Positions 50,807 to 60,422 of a stretch of 64,000 bases of DNA are shown one piece after another (within the stretch, counting starts at the first letter, position 1; each line of letters opens with the position of its first letter). This DNA is from Comamonas_C sp026954015 (GTDB lineage Bacteria; Pseudomonadota; Gammaproteobacteria; Burkholderiales; Burkholderiaceae_C): assembly GCA_035063785.1 (NCBI GenBank), contig JAPSFS010000001.1, forward strand, positions 62,001-126,000, given 5' to 3'. The translations under genes were made by a program, and so were the position numbers. Below the pieces are notes generated by a model. That model was not told where the DNA came from and made no database searches. It saw only the letters and a list, made by a program, of their open reading frames with translations.

Positions 50807-51816
50807 TGGCCATGTTCCAGAAAATCTGCATTTACGGTGTGGGGGCGATCGGTGGCTGGATGGGCGCGCGCCTTGCACGGCTTCCCGGCGTAGCGCTGAC
50901 GGCGGTTGCCCGGGGCGCGACGCTGCGCGCGCTGCAGACCGAGGGCCTGCGCCTGCTGGAGCAGGACGGCGCGGGCGTCGAGCAGGAGACACGCTGCACC
51001 GTGCACGCGAGCGACGACCCGGCCGCGCTTGGCGCGCAAGACCTCGTGATCATCGCCGTCAAGGCGCCCGCGCTTGCGGGCGTGGCGGCGCGCGTCGCGC
51101 CGCTGCTGGCGCCGCACACCGTGGTTCTGACCGCGATGAACGGGGTGCCATGGTGGTTTCTGCAAGGGTTTGGCGGCGCGGTGCTGGGCCAGCGCCTGCG
51201 CAGCGTCGATCCGGACCAGGCGATCGAGCGCGGCATAGCGCTGCGGCACGTGATCGGCGGCGTGGTGCACGCGAGTTGCTCGGTGGATGCGCCGGGCGTG
51301 ATCCACCACCGTTTCGGCAACGAGCTCATCATCGGCGAACCGTCCGGCACGGCGAGTGAGCGCGCGCAGGCGCTGCGCGAGCTGCTGCAGCGCGCGGGCT
51401 TCGTGGCCACGCTCTCGCCGCAGATCCAGAAGGACATCTGGTACAAGCTCTGGGGCAACATGACGATGAACCCGATCTGCGCGCTCACCGGCGCGACCGC
51501 GACGCCGGTGCTCGACGATGCGCTGGTCACGGGTTTTGCGCACCGCGTGATGCTCGAGGCGCGCGAGATCGGCGCGTGCATTGGCGTGCCCATCGCCGAT
51601 GCGCCCGAAGACCGTGACCGCATCACGCGCAAGCTCGGCGACTTCACGCCATCGATGTTGCAGGACGCGCGCGCGGGCCGGGCGATCGAGCTTGACGCGC
51701 TCGTCGCGTCGGTGCGCGAGCTCGGGCAGCTCACCGGGGTGGCCACGCCGTACACCGACGCGCTGCTGGGTCTCGCCCGTCTGCATGCGCGCACCCACGG
51801 CCTGTATCCGCGCTGA
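50806..51816 (+). CDS. Ketopantoate-reductase-like oxidoreductase (ApbA/PanE family)
   Basis: A 336-residue NADP-dependent reductase fold. ICIYGVGAIGGWMGARLARL is the dinucleotide loop, DLVIIAVKAPAL follows, then the C-terminal helical domain with DIWYKLWGNMTMNPICALTGAT (catalytic Lys). Family members reduce 2-ketopantoate or other branched 2-keto acids. Operon context with a ThDP enzyme and an aldolase argues for a catabolic 2-keto-acid reductase rather than pantothenate synthesis. ATG 50806 overlaps the preceding stop by one base; ATG 50812 is possible. Confidence 0.87.
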   Translation: MAMFQKICIYGVGAIGGWMGARLARLPGVALTAVARGATLRALQTEGLRLLEQDGAGVEQETRCTVHASDDPAALGAQDLVIIAVKAPALAGVAARVAPLLAPHTVVLTAMNGVPWWFLQGFGGAVLGQRLRSVDPDQAIERGIALRHVIGGVVHASCSVDAPGVIHHRFGNELIIGEPSGTASERAQALRELLQRAGFVATLSPQIQKDIWYKLWGNMTMNPICALTGATATPVLDDALVTGFAHRVMLEAREIGACIGVPIADAPEDRDRITRKLGDFTPSMLQDARAGRAIELDALVASVRELGQLTGVATPYTDALLGLARLHARTHGLYPR

Positions 51817-51825
51817 TATCACGTC

Positions 51826-52731
51826 ATGGGCACGACGCCCCGCGCGCTGAGCGGCCTGGCGTTTGCCACGCTGGTGCTGGTCGCGCTGATGATGGGCGCC
51901 AACCACGTCGCGGCGCGGCTCGCGTTCGACAGCGGCGCGGACGTGACGACCGCCGTGGCCGTGCGCAGCGGCGTGACGGGCGCGGCCACGGCGCTGCTGC
52001 TCTTCGTGCAGGGGGTCTCGTTGCGCTTGAACCGGCGCCAGTGGGGTGCGCTGCTCGCCATCGGCCTGTTGATCGGCGTGCAGAGCATCTGGCTGTATTC
52101 GGCGGTAGCGCGCCTGCCGGTGGCGCTCGCGCTGCTGGCGTTCAACACCTATCCGCTGTGCACGGCGCTGTGGGCGCGCGTGCTGTTGCGCCAGCCGCTG
52201 GAGCGGCGACTGGTCGTGGCGATGGCGGTGCTGCTCGTGGGCCTGGCGCTTGCGCTCGACGTGCTGGGCGCCAGCTCCGGCCTGGGCGTGAGCGGCCAGT
52301 GGCAACGCATAGGCGCTGGGGTGGCGTTTGCGATCGCGGCTTCGCTCATCTTCAGTCTGGCGCTGGTGCTCACGCAGCACGGCGCGGGGGATGTCGATGG
52401 CCGCGTGCGTACCTGCGTGAGCATGGCGGTCGCGGGCATCGTGGCGCTGCTCGTGGTGGCGTCGCGCGGCGGTTTTCACTGGCCCGCGTCACCGGCGGGC
52501 TGGTGGGGCCTGGCGCTGCTCACGCTGCTCTACGGCACGGGTATCACCGTTTTGCTCACGGTGCTGCCGCGCCTCGGGGTGGTGGGCAATACCGCCATCA
52601 TGAACGTCGAGCCGGTGTTCGCGCTCGTGCTCGCGTGGTTCATCCTGGGGCAGGCGATCGCGCCGGTGCAGGTGCTGGGAGCGCTCATCGTCGTGGGCGC
52701 CGTGGTGTGGCTCGGCGTGCGCAGGCGGTGA
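51826..52731 (+). CDS. EamA/DMT-family transporter
   Basis: A 301-residue membrane protein with about ten helices in two EamA halves (first half LALLAFNTYPLCTALWARVLLRQPLERR; second half YGTGITVLLTVLPRLGVVGNTAIMNVEPVFALVLAWFILGQ). Such proteins export amino acids or metabolites. It starts 10 bp after the reductase gene, so is probably in the same transcript and may export an intermediate. Confidence 0.88.
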   Translation: MGTTPRALSGLAFATLVLVALMMGANHVAARLAFDSGADVTTAVAVRSGVTGAATALLLFVQGVSLRLNRRQWGALLAIGLLIGVQSIWLYSAVARLPVALALLAFNTYPLCTALWARVLLRQPLERRLVVAMAVLLVGLALALDVLGASSGLGVSGQWQRIGAGVAFAIAASLIFSLALVLTQHGAGDVDGRVRTCVSMAVAGIVALLVVASRGGFHWPASPAGWWGLALLTLLYGTGITVLLTVLPRLGVVGNTAIMNVEPVFALVLAWFILGQAIAPVQVLGALIVVGAVVWLGVRRR

Positions 52732-52783
52732 CCGGCCACGTGCCTCGCGGCGGTTACGATGCCGCTTCCCTGCAAGGACGTAC

Positions 52784-53590
<807 letters not shown>

Positions 53591-53593
53591 TGC

Positions 53594-55066
53594 CTATCGC
53601 GTCACGTCGGCAATGCACAGGTACTTCATTTCCAGGTACTCCTCGATGCCATGCGAGGAGCCCTCGCGCCCCAGCCCCGACTGCTTGACGCCGCCGAACG
53701 GCACGTGCTCGGTGGAGATGAGGCCGGTGTTGATGCCCACCATGCCGTATTCCAGCCCTTCGGACACGCGCGTGATGCGCCCGATGTCGCGCGCGTAGAA
53801 GTAGCTTGCCAGGCCGAACTCGGTCGCGTTGGCCGCGTCGATCGCCTCCTGCTCGGTCTTGAAGCGGAACACCGGCGCCACCGGCCCGAACGTCTCCTCG
53901 CGCGCCACGAGCATCTTGTTCGTGGCGTCCGCGATCACCGTCGGTTCGTAGAACTGCCCCTTGAGCTTGCCGCCGCCGGTGAGCACCCGGCCACCCTTGC
54001 GCAAGGCGTCCTTCACGTGCTTGTCCACCTTGGTCAACGCCGCCGGTTCGATCAGGGGGCCCACCGTCACGCCTTCATCGAAGCCGTTGCCTACTTTCAT
54101 GGTCTTGACCCTGGCGGCGAGCTTCTTCACGAACACCTCGTAGACGCCGTCCTGCACGTAGAGGCGGTTCGCGCACACGCAGGTCTGCCCGGCATTGCGG
54201 TACTTGCTCGCGAGCGCGCCTTCCACCGCCGAATCGAGGTCGGCGTCGTCGAACACGATGAACGGCGCATTGCCGCCAAGTTCCAGCGCAAGCTTCTTCA
54301 CCGTGGGCGCGCACTGCGCCATCAGGATGCGCCCGACTTCGGTGGAGCCGGTGAACGACAGGTGGCGCACCACGTCGCTCTCGCACAGCGCCCCCCCGAT
54401 CGCCGGTGCGTCCACGCCTGTCACTACATTGATGACCCCGGCGGGAAAGCCCGCGCGCTGCGCGAGCTCGGCCGCGGCGAGCGCCGTGAGCGGCGTGAGC
54501 TCCGCTGGCTTGATGACCACGGTGCAGCCCGCGGCGAGCGCCGGGGCCACCTTGCGCGTGATCATCGCGAGCGGGAAATTCCAGGGCGTGATGGCCGCGC
54601 ACACGCCGATCGGCTGCTTGAGCACGGCATAGCGCTTGTTGCCGTCGTAGGTGGCGAGCGTCTGGCCATTCACGCGTTTGGCCTCCTCGGCAAACCACTG
54701 CACGAAGCTCGCGCCGTAGGCCACTTCGCCGCGGGCCTCGGCCAGGGGCTTGCCCTGCTCGGCCGTCATCAGGCGCGCCAAGTCTTCCTTGTTGGCCATC
54801 AGCAGCTCGTACCATTGCATCAGGATGGAAAAGCGCTCCTTCGCGGTCTTGGCACGCCACGGCCCCCAGGCGGCGTTGGCCGCATCGATCGCGGCCTTCG
54901 TTTCCTTCGCGCCGAGGTCGGCCACGTCGGCGAGCTTCAGGCCCGTGGCTGGATCGCTCACGTCAAAGCGCTGCTTGCCCTTGAGCCAGCGGCCGTTGAC
55001 GAGGGCGTCGGTTACCAGGAGGCTTGGGTCGGCCAGCTGGGCGAGGGGGGAGGTGTGTGTGTCCAT
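53594..55066 (-). CDS. gabD: Succinate-semialdehyde dehydrogenase
   Basis: A 490-residue NAD(P)-dependent aldehyde dehydrogenase of the GabD subfamily: TAEQGKPLAEARGEVAYGASF, ITPWNFPLAMITRKVAPALAAGC, FTGSTEVGRILM, LELGGNAPFIVFDDAD and the catalytic Cys in NAGQTCVCANRLYVQ, all typical of SSADH. It ends with QSGLGREGSSHGIEEYLEMKYLCI. It can oxidise the succinic semialdehyde made by HpaI. The GGAGATACCCG leader supports ATG 55066. Divergent from the alcohol dehydrogenase gene. Confidence 0.93.
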   Translation of the reverse strand: MDTHTSPLAQLADPSLLVTDALVNGRWLKGKQRFDVSDPATGLKLADVADLGAKETKAAIDAANAAWGPWRAKTAKERFSILMQWYELLMANKEDLARLMTAEQGKPLAEARGEVAYGASFVQWFAEEAKRVNGQTLATYDGNKRYAVLKQPIGVCAAITPWNFPLAMITRKVAPALAAGCTVVIKPAELTPLTALAAAELAQRAGFPAGVINVVTGVDAPAIGGALCESDVVRHLSFTGSTEVGRILMAQCAPTVKKLALELGGNAPFIVFDDADLDSAVEGALASKYRNAGQTCVCANRLYVQDGVYEVFVKKLAARVKTMKVGNGFDEGVTVGPLIEPAALTKVDKHVKDALRKGGRVLTGGGKLKGQFYEPTVIADATNKMLVAREETFGPVAPVFRFKTEQEAIDAANATEFGLASYFYARDIGRITRVSEGLEYGMVGINTGLISTEHVPFGGVKQSGLGREGSSHGIEEYLEMKYLCIADVTR

Positions 55067-55211
55067 CGGGTATCTCCTGTCTGCATGAGGCGTCGGATGC
55101 GCGTCTGCCGTGGTCAGCATGGGCGTGCATACTTGGTGGTAAATGTAGTGCGTTGCGATGGTTTGCGCAGCTTCATGCGGCAAACAATCGCGGATCAAAA
55201 GGAGACTGTCG

Positions 55212-56339
55212 ATGAAGATGCGTTGTGCCGTGCTGCGGCAGATGGGCCTGCCAGCGCCCTATGCCCAGAGCCGCCCCGTACAGGTGGAAGACGTCGAGCT
55301 GGATGCGCCCGGCGCGGGCGAAGTGCTCGTGAAGATCAAGGTGGCGGGTCTGTGCCATTCCGACCTTTCGGTCATCAACGGCGACCGCCCGCGCGTGATG
55401 CCGCTGGCCATGGGTCATGAATCTTCGGGCGAGGTGGTCGAGGTCGGGCCGGGCGTGAGCGATCTGCGGGTGGGCGACCACGTGGTCACGGTGTTCGTGC
55501 CCAGTTGCGGCAGCTGCACCCCGTGCATGTCCGGGCGCCCGGCGCTGTGCGAGCCGGGGGCCAAGGCCAATACGCAAGGCGCGTTGCTGGGGGGCGACAG
55601 GCGATTGCATGCGGGCTCCGAGGCACTGAACCACCATCTGGGCGTCTCGTGCTTTGCCGAATACGCCGTTGTCTCCACGCGCTCGTGCGTGCGCGTGCCG
55701 GTGCCGCTGTCGCATCGCGAGGCGGCGCTCTTCGGCTGCGCCGTGCTCACCGGGGCGGGCGCGGTGATCAACCGTGCGCGCATCAAGACGGGGGATACGA
55801 TTGCCATCGTCGGACTGGGCGGCGTGGGCCTGAGCGCGCTGCTCGCGGCGCTGGCTGCCGGTGCGCGGCGCGTGGTGGCGGTGGAGCCCGATGCGCATAA
55901 GCGCGAGCTGGCGCGGTCCCTGGGCGCGACGCACGTGATCGACCCCAGGGCTGTGGCTTCCGACGCCGAGCTGCTCGAAACCGCGGGCGGCGGCGTGGAC
56001 ATAGGCTACGACACGGCGGGCGTGCTCGCGGCGTTCGAGTCGGCCTACAAGCTCACGCGCCGCGGCGGCATGACGATCACCTCGGGCCTGCCGCACCCCA
56101 AGACCACGTTCGCGCTGCCGATCTCGCAGCTCGTCGGCGAGGAGCGGGAAATCCGCGGCAGCTACCTCGGCTCGGGCGTGCCCGCCGTAGACATTCCGCG
56201 CTACATCGACCTGTACAAGGCGGGCAAGCTGCCGGTGGACAAGCTGTTGGGCGAGGCGTTCACGCTGGACCGCGTGAACGAAGGGTTCGACCACCTCGCC
56301 AGCGGCGCGGGCCTGCGCGACTGCATCGTGATGGACTGA
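55212..56339 (+). CDS. Zinc-dependent alcohol dehydrogenase (MDR family)
   Basis: A 375-residue medium-chain dehydrogenase. The catalytic zinc site is GLCHSDLSVINGDRP and GHESSGEVV; the structural zinc site is CGSCTPCMSGRPALC; the cofactor loop is AIVGLGGVGLSALLAAL with a following VEPDAHK that favours NAD(H). AAAAGGAG precedes ATG 55212. It is divergent from gabD (145 bp between starts), so the pair could interconvert an alcohol, aldehyde and acid such as 4-hydroxybutyrate and succinate; this is inference from context. Confidence 0.9.
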   Translation: MKMRCAVLRQMGLPAPYAQSRPVQVEDVELDAPGAGEVLVKIKVAGLCHSDLSVINGDRPRVMPLAMGHESSGEVVEVGPGVSDLRVGDHVVTVFVPSCGSCTPCMSGRPALCEPGAKANTQGALLGGDRRLHAGSEALNHHLGVSCFAEYAVVSTRSCVRVPVPLSHREAALFGCAVLTGAGAVINRARIKTGDTIAIVGLGGVGLSALLAALAAGARRVVAVEPDAHKRELARSLGATHVIDPRAVASDAELLETAGGGVDIGYDTAGVLAAFESAYKLTRRGGMTITSGLPHPKTTFALPISQLVGEEREIRGSYLGSGVPAVDIPRYIDLYKAGKLPVDKLLGEAFTLDRVNEGFDHLASGAGLRDCIVMD

Positions 56340-56361
56340 CGCAGATCAGGGCGTCGTCGCC

Positions 56362-57153
56362 TCAGGCGAGCCAGCGCTTGCGGCGGCGGTAGTGCTTGAC
56401 GTTGTGGTAGTCCACGCGCTCGCCGCCGCCCAGGTAGAACTCCTGAATGTCGGGGTTCTGCTTGAGCACGGCGGCCTCGCCGCTCATCACGATGTTGCCG
56501 TTCTCGATCAGGTAGGCGTGGTCGGCCACGTTGAGCGCGGCGGTGGCGTTCTGCTCCACCAGCAGCACGCTCAGGCGCTGCGTGCGGTTGATCTCGCGGA
56601 TGATGGCGAAGATCTCCTTGACCAGCACGGGCGCGAGGCCCAGCGACGGCTCGTCGAGCATGATGAGTTTGGGCTCGGTCACGAGCGCGCGCGCGATGGC
56701 GAGCATCTGCTGCTCGCCGCCTGAAAGATAGCCCGCCTTGCTGCGGATGCGCTCCTTCAGGCGCGGGAAATAGGTGTAGGCCTGCTCGCGCAGCTCGTCA
56801 AAGCTTTTTTTCGCGCCGTGGCCGCGGTAGGCTGCGAGCAGGTTTTCGTCGGGCGTGAGGTGCTCGAAGATGCGCCGCCCCTCCATCACGTGCACCAGGC
56901 CCAGGCGCACGCGCTCGGGCGGGGACAGGTGCAGGATGTCCTGCCCCATGAAGTGCACCTCGCCGCGGCGCACCTCGCCGCGTTCGGGCGCGAGCAGGCC
57001 GCTGATGGTCTTGAGCGTGGTGGACTTGCCCGCGCCATTGGCGCCGAGCAGGGCCACCACCGAGCCCTCCTCGACGTCGAGCGAGACCCCTTTGATGGCG
57101 AGGAACACCCGGTCGTAGGCGACCTCGACATTGTTCAGGGTCAAGAGGCTCAT
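56362..57153 (-). CDS. livF: ABC transporter ATPase, LivF type (second system)
   Basis: A 263-residue ATPase: Walker A GANGAGKSTTLKTISGLL, the LivF feature GLVHVMEGRRIFEHLTPDENLLA, signature LSGGEQQMLAIARAL, Walker B LIMLDEPSLGLAPVL and LLVEQNA. A short C-terminal extension (VDYHNVKHYRRRKRWLA) is basic. It overlaps the binding-protein gene (ATGA) and is the last gene of the leftward operon. Confidence 0.93.
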   Translation of the reverse strand: MSLLTLNNVEVAYDRVFLAIKGVSLDVEEGSVVALLGANGAGKSTTLKTISGLLAPERGEVRRGEVHFMGQDILHLSPPERVRLGLVHVMEGRRIFEHLTPDENLLAAYRGHGAKKSFDELREQAYTYFPRLKERIRSKAGYLSGGEQQMLAIARALVTEPKLIMLDEPSLGLAPVLVKEIFAIIREINRTQRLSVLLVEQNATAALNVADHAYLIENGNIVMSGEAAVLKQNPDIQEFYLGGGERVDYHNVKHYRRRKRWLA

Positions 57154-58415
57154 TTCTTTTCCTTGGCCTTGGCCTGGTCTTCCTTGATGAGATCCCAGAC
57201 GACGTCCTGGTAGGCGCTGCCGAATTCGGACTTGGGCGTCCATTGCTTGCCGTCCCATTCGGAGACCAGCCCGGCGCCGCCGCCCTGGTGGTCCTGCGCG
57301 GTGATGGTCAGCGGCGGAATCAACCCTTCGGCGTTGAAGTCCTTGAGCATTTCATAGCCCTGCTTCAGTTTCTCGCCGGTCAGGGGGCCACCCAGCTTCG
57401 CGAGCGCCAGCTTGGCCGCCGCCACCGGGATGGCCATGCTGGCCACACCGATGTTGTAGCCGCTCCAGCCCACGCGCTTCTTGTCGCCGCTGCCGTTGCC
57501 CGGAGTGACGACCTTCTCGACGATGCGCTTGAGGATGGGGTTGCCCGTGCCGGTGTTCACCAGCGTGACGCGCTTGACGCCCACGACCTCGTTGCCCTTG
57601 AAGGCCGACATGTCGCTCTCGGAGAGCCAGACGACGGAGTGGATGTCCTTGGGCGCAATGCCGTTGGTGACGGCGCCGCGGATCGACACCGCCTGGCCGG
57701 GGCCGGCGCCCCAGATGATGACCTTGTCCGGACGGTTCTTGCGCACCTCGCTCCAGGTGGCGGCCTGTTCCGTGCCGGGCACGGGGTAGGGATAGAGCTT
57801 GACCTCGAAGCCCTTGGACTGGGCCACGCGGTTGAGCAGCTCGATGGGCTCCTTGCCGAAGGGCGAGTCGATGTGCACGAAGGCGATCTTCTTGCCCTTG
57901 AGCCCGCCTTCATGCTCGTCGATGTACTTGAGCAGAATGGCGGCCTGCGAGCGGTAGATCGCGGCCGACGGGAACACGTAGGGGAAGGCGGTGCCGTCGG
58001 CGGCGTCGGCGCGGCCGTGCGCGAAGGCGATCATCGGCAGATGGTCTTCGTCGACCCGGGGCATCAGGGCGTTGGCCACCGGCGTGCTCAGGAAGTCGAA
58101 GAAGATCGCGCCGGCCGCCTTGGCCTCGTTGTAGGCGGCGATGCCGCGCTCGGGGTAGCTCGCGTGGTCCTTGATGATGAGCTTGATCGGGTGGCCGTCG
58201 AGGCCGCCCTCCAGGTTCACGAGCTTGATGTAGTCCTGCTGGCCCTGGCTGTACTCGTCGGTCAGGAAGGTGTAGACGCGGGTGAAGTCCAGCAGCGTGG
58301 CGAACTGGATCGCCGCCTTGTCCTGCGCCCAGACGGGCAGGGTGGCACCCAGGCTCGCCGCTGCTGCGGCGCCGAGCACGGTGCGGCGCGTAAGCGCCAG
58401 ATCGGTATGTTTCAT
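57150..58415 (-). CDS. ABC substrate-binding protein (second system)
   Basis: A 421-residue periplasmic binding protein with a signal peptide (TVLGAAAAASLGATLPVWA, preceded by RR). The mature part IQFATLLDFTRVYTFLTDEYSQGQQDYIKLVNLEGGLDGHPIKLII is typical of the Peripla_BP_6 branch found with acyl-CoA ligases, with a longer C-terminal helix-rich end. The ligand is probably a carboxylic acid rather than leucine, by operon context with an AMP-binding ligase. AGGAG lies upstream of ATG 58415. Confidence 0.9.
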   Translation of the reverse strand: MKHTDLALTRRTVLGAAAAASLGATLPVWAQDKAAIQFATLLDFTRVYTFLTDEYSQGQQDYIKLVNLEGGLDGHPIKLIIKDHASYPERGIAAYNEAKAAGAIFFDFLSTPVANALMPRVDEDHLPMIAFAHGRADAADGTAFPYVFPSAAIYRSQAAILLKYIDEHEGGLKGKKIAFVHIDSPFGKEPIELLNRVAQSKGFEVKLYPYPVPGTEQAATWSEVRKNRPDKVIIWGAGPGQAVSIRGAVTNGIAPKDIHSVVWLSESDMSAFKGNEVVGVKRVTLVNTGTGNPILKRIVEKVVTPGNGSGDKKRVGWSGYNIGVASMAIPVAAAKLALAKLGGPLTGEKLKQGYEMLKDFNAEGLIPPLTITAQDHQGGGAGLVSEWDGKQWTPKSEFGSAYQDVVWDLIKEDQAKAKEKK

Positions 58416-58457
58416 CGTGAAGTCTCCTTTGGTGGTTGGCGTGAATGAACCCGGGAA

Positions 58458-59531
58458 TCAGCTTTGCGTGTGGCGGAAGGGCCAGACGAGCAGGTATTTG
58501 CGCGCGTTGTCGTAGATTTTGGCGAGACCGAGTGGTTCGAACAAGAGGAAACCGATGATCATCGCGCCGTACAGCATCAGCGGGATATGCGCCATGAGCG
58601 AGGTGGAGATGTCGAGCCAGCCGCTGCTCACCATGGCCGAGATCAGGTTGAGCAGGACGATGGGCACGAGCAGTACGAAGCCCGCGCCCAGAAACCCGCC
58701 GATCACGCTGCCCAGCCCCCCCACGAGCGCCATCGCCACGAGCTGGATGGTGACGTCAAAGTTGAACTGCGAGGGCGTGACGGCCTTGTAGTAGCAGAAC
58801 GCGAGGATGGCGCCCGTGACACCGCCGAGAAAACTGCTGGTGAAGAAGGCGAGCAGCTTGTACTTGAAGATGTTCACGCCGATCACGGCGGCGGCGAAAT
58901 CCTTGTCGCGCACGGCCACGAGTGCGCGCCCGAAGCTCGTGCGCTTGATGTTGAGAATGAGCAGCGTGACGACCACGGTCCACGCGAGTGCGACGTAATA
59001 GCGTGCGTTCAGGCTCTCCAGCGAAACGAAGAGAAAGTTCACCTTGGGTGTCTGCAGCGTCGCGACCGAGCCGCCCGAGATGGCGGTGACGTTGACGATG
59101 ACCCAGTCCACCAGGAACTGCATCGCAAGCGTGGCCATCACGAGGTACAGGCCCTTGACGCGCAGCGCCGCCGCGCCGAAGAGGCAGCCGATGGCGGCCG
59201 ACATGAGTCCCGCGCCCAGCAGCGCGATCTCCAGCGGCACACCGGCGCGCGTGAGGTGGATGCTGGTGTAGGCGCCGATCGCCATGACGGCGGCGAAGCC
59301 GAAGTGCAACTGCCCCGCCAGCCCCATGAGCAGCGTGAGCGAGAGCGTGGCCGCGCTGAAGATGAGCCAGGGCAGCATGTAGCTCGACAGGTACAGGTGC
59401 GACATGTACAGCGGCGCCGCGAGCGCCAGCGCCAGCAGCAGGCCCACCTGCCAGCGGTCGGCCGGGATGGGCCAGAGCTGGCGCGTCTGGCTGTACCTGG
59501 TGTGGTAGACACCGGAGAGGCGGTAGAACAT
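58458..59531 (-). CDS. livM: ABC transporter permease, LivM type (second system)
   Basis: A 357-residue permease with nine or so helices. SYMLPWLIFSAATLSLTLLMGLAGQLHFGFAAVMAIGAYTSIHL is the LivM core, GRALVAVRDKDFAAAVIGVNIFKYKLLAF the cytoplasmic coupling loop, and MALVGGLGSVIGGFLGAGFVLL follows. It lies 42 bp upstream of the binding-protein gene and 12 bp after livH. Confidence 0.92.
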   Translation of the reverse strand: MFYRLSGVYHTRYSQTRQLWPIPADRWQVGLLLALALAAPLYMSHLYLSSYMLPWLIFSAATLSLTLLMGLAGQLHFGFAAVMAIGAYTSIHLTRAGVPLEIALLGAGLMSAAIGCLFGAAALRVKGLYLVMATLAMQFLVDWVIVNVTAISGGSVATLQTPKVNFLFVSLESLNARYYVALAWTVVVTLLILNIKRTSFGRALVAVRDKDFAAAVIGVNIFKYKLLAFFTSSFLGGVTGAILAFCYYKAVTPSQFNFDVTIQLVAMALVGGLGSVIGGFLGAGFVLLVPIVLLNLISAMVSSGWLDISTSLMAHIPLMLYGAMIIGFLLFEPLGLAKIYDNARKYLLVWPFRHTQS

Positions 59532-59543
59532 GGCGGGGTCTTT

Positions 59544-60422
59544 CTAGATGCGTTCGATGTCTTCGCGGCCGAACATGCCGTAGGGCCGGATCAGGATGGT
59601 GAGCAGGATCACCACCGAGGTGACGACGTCGCGCGTGCTGCCGCCCACCAGCGAATCGACGTAGCCCGGAATCACGCTGCCCAGGATGCCGACGATGAGG
59701 CCGCCGAGCAGCGCGCCGACGATGCTGTCGATGCCGCCCAGGATCACCACCGCCACGGCCGGGAACAGCAGCGCCGTGAGCGACCAGTCCACGCCCTGCG
59801 CCGCGCCCCACATGGTGCCCGCGGCGACGGCGCACAGGCCCGCGAGGCCCCAGGAGATGGCCACCGCGTGCTCGACCGAGATGCCCACGGACCAGCTCGA
59901 GACGTGGTCGTCCGAGACGGCGCGCAGCTTGGTGCCCAGACGCGTGCGGAAGAACCCGAGGGCCAGCGCCACGAGGACGAGCGCGATGATGCCGCCCACC
60001 ACATAGGTGCGGTTGGCGAGGATGTCGCCGACGATGAGCGGCGCCAGGCCCAGGCCAATGTCGAGCTGCTTGGGCTCGGTGCCCAGCAGCCCGGGGCCGA
60101 AGCCGCGCAGGAACACGTCCAGACCGAGGGTGAGCATGACGATCATGATGATGGGCTGGCCCACCATGGTGCGCAGCAGCAGCCGCTCGATGACGAGGCC
60201 GAGCACGAACATCGCGGCGAGCGCGACGAGGGCCGCGGCCCAGATCGGCAGGCCCCAGGAGGTGAAGAGCCAGACGGCGTAGCCGCCCATCATCACCAGC
60301 GCCCCCTGCGCGAAGTTGAGCACGCCCGAGGATTTGTAGATCAGCACGATGCCCAGCGCCACCATGGCGTACATCAGCCCGGTGAGCGCGCCGTTGATCA
60401 GCAGTTCGAGAAAGTAGCTCAT
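59544..60422 (-). CDS. livH: ABC transporter permease, LivH type (second system)
   Basis: A 292-residue permease: LLINGALTGLMYAMVALGIVLIYKSSGVLNFAQGALVMMGGY is the LivH signature, and GTKLRAVSDDHVSSWSVGI the coupling loop. Its ATG at 60422 overlaps the ligase stop (ATGA), which fixes the start. With LivM it forms the transport pore. Confidence 0.93.
   Translation of the reverse strand: MSYFLELLINGALTGLMYAMVALGIVLIYKSSGVLNFAQGALVMMGGYAVWLFTSWGLPIWAAALVALAAMFVLGLVIERLLLRTMVGQPIIMIVMLTLGLDVFLRGFGPGLLGTEPKQLDIGLGLAPLIVGDILANRTYVVGGIIALVLVALALGFFRTRLGTKLRAVSDDHVSSWSVGISVEHAVAISWGLAGLCAVAAGTMWGAAQGVDWSLTALLFPAVAVVILGGIDSIVGALLGGLIVGILGSVIPGYVDSLVGGSTRDVVTSVVILLTILIRPYGMFGREDIERI

Noticed and set aside
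50806..51816. Assignment as biosynthetic panE
   Set aside because: The family match is good, but position in a catabolic operon and lack of panB/panC nearby make pantothenate synthesis unproven, so no symbol was given.
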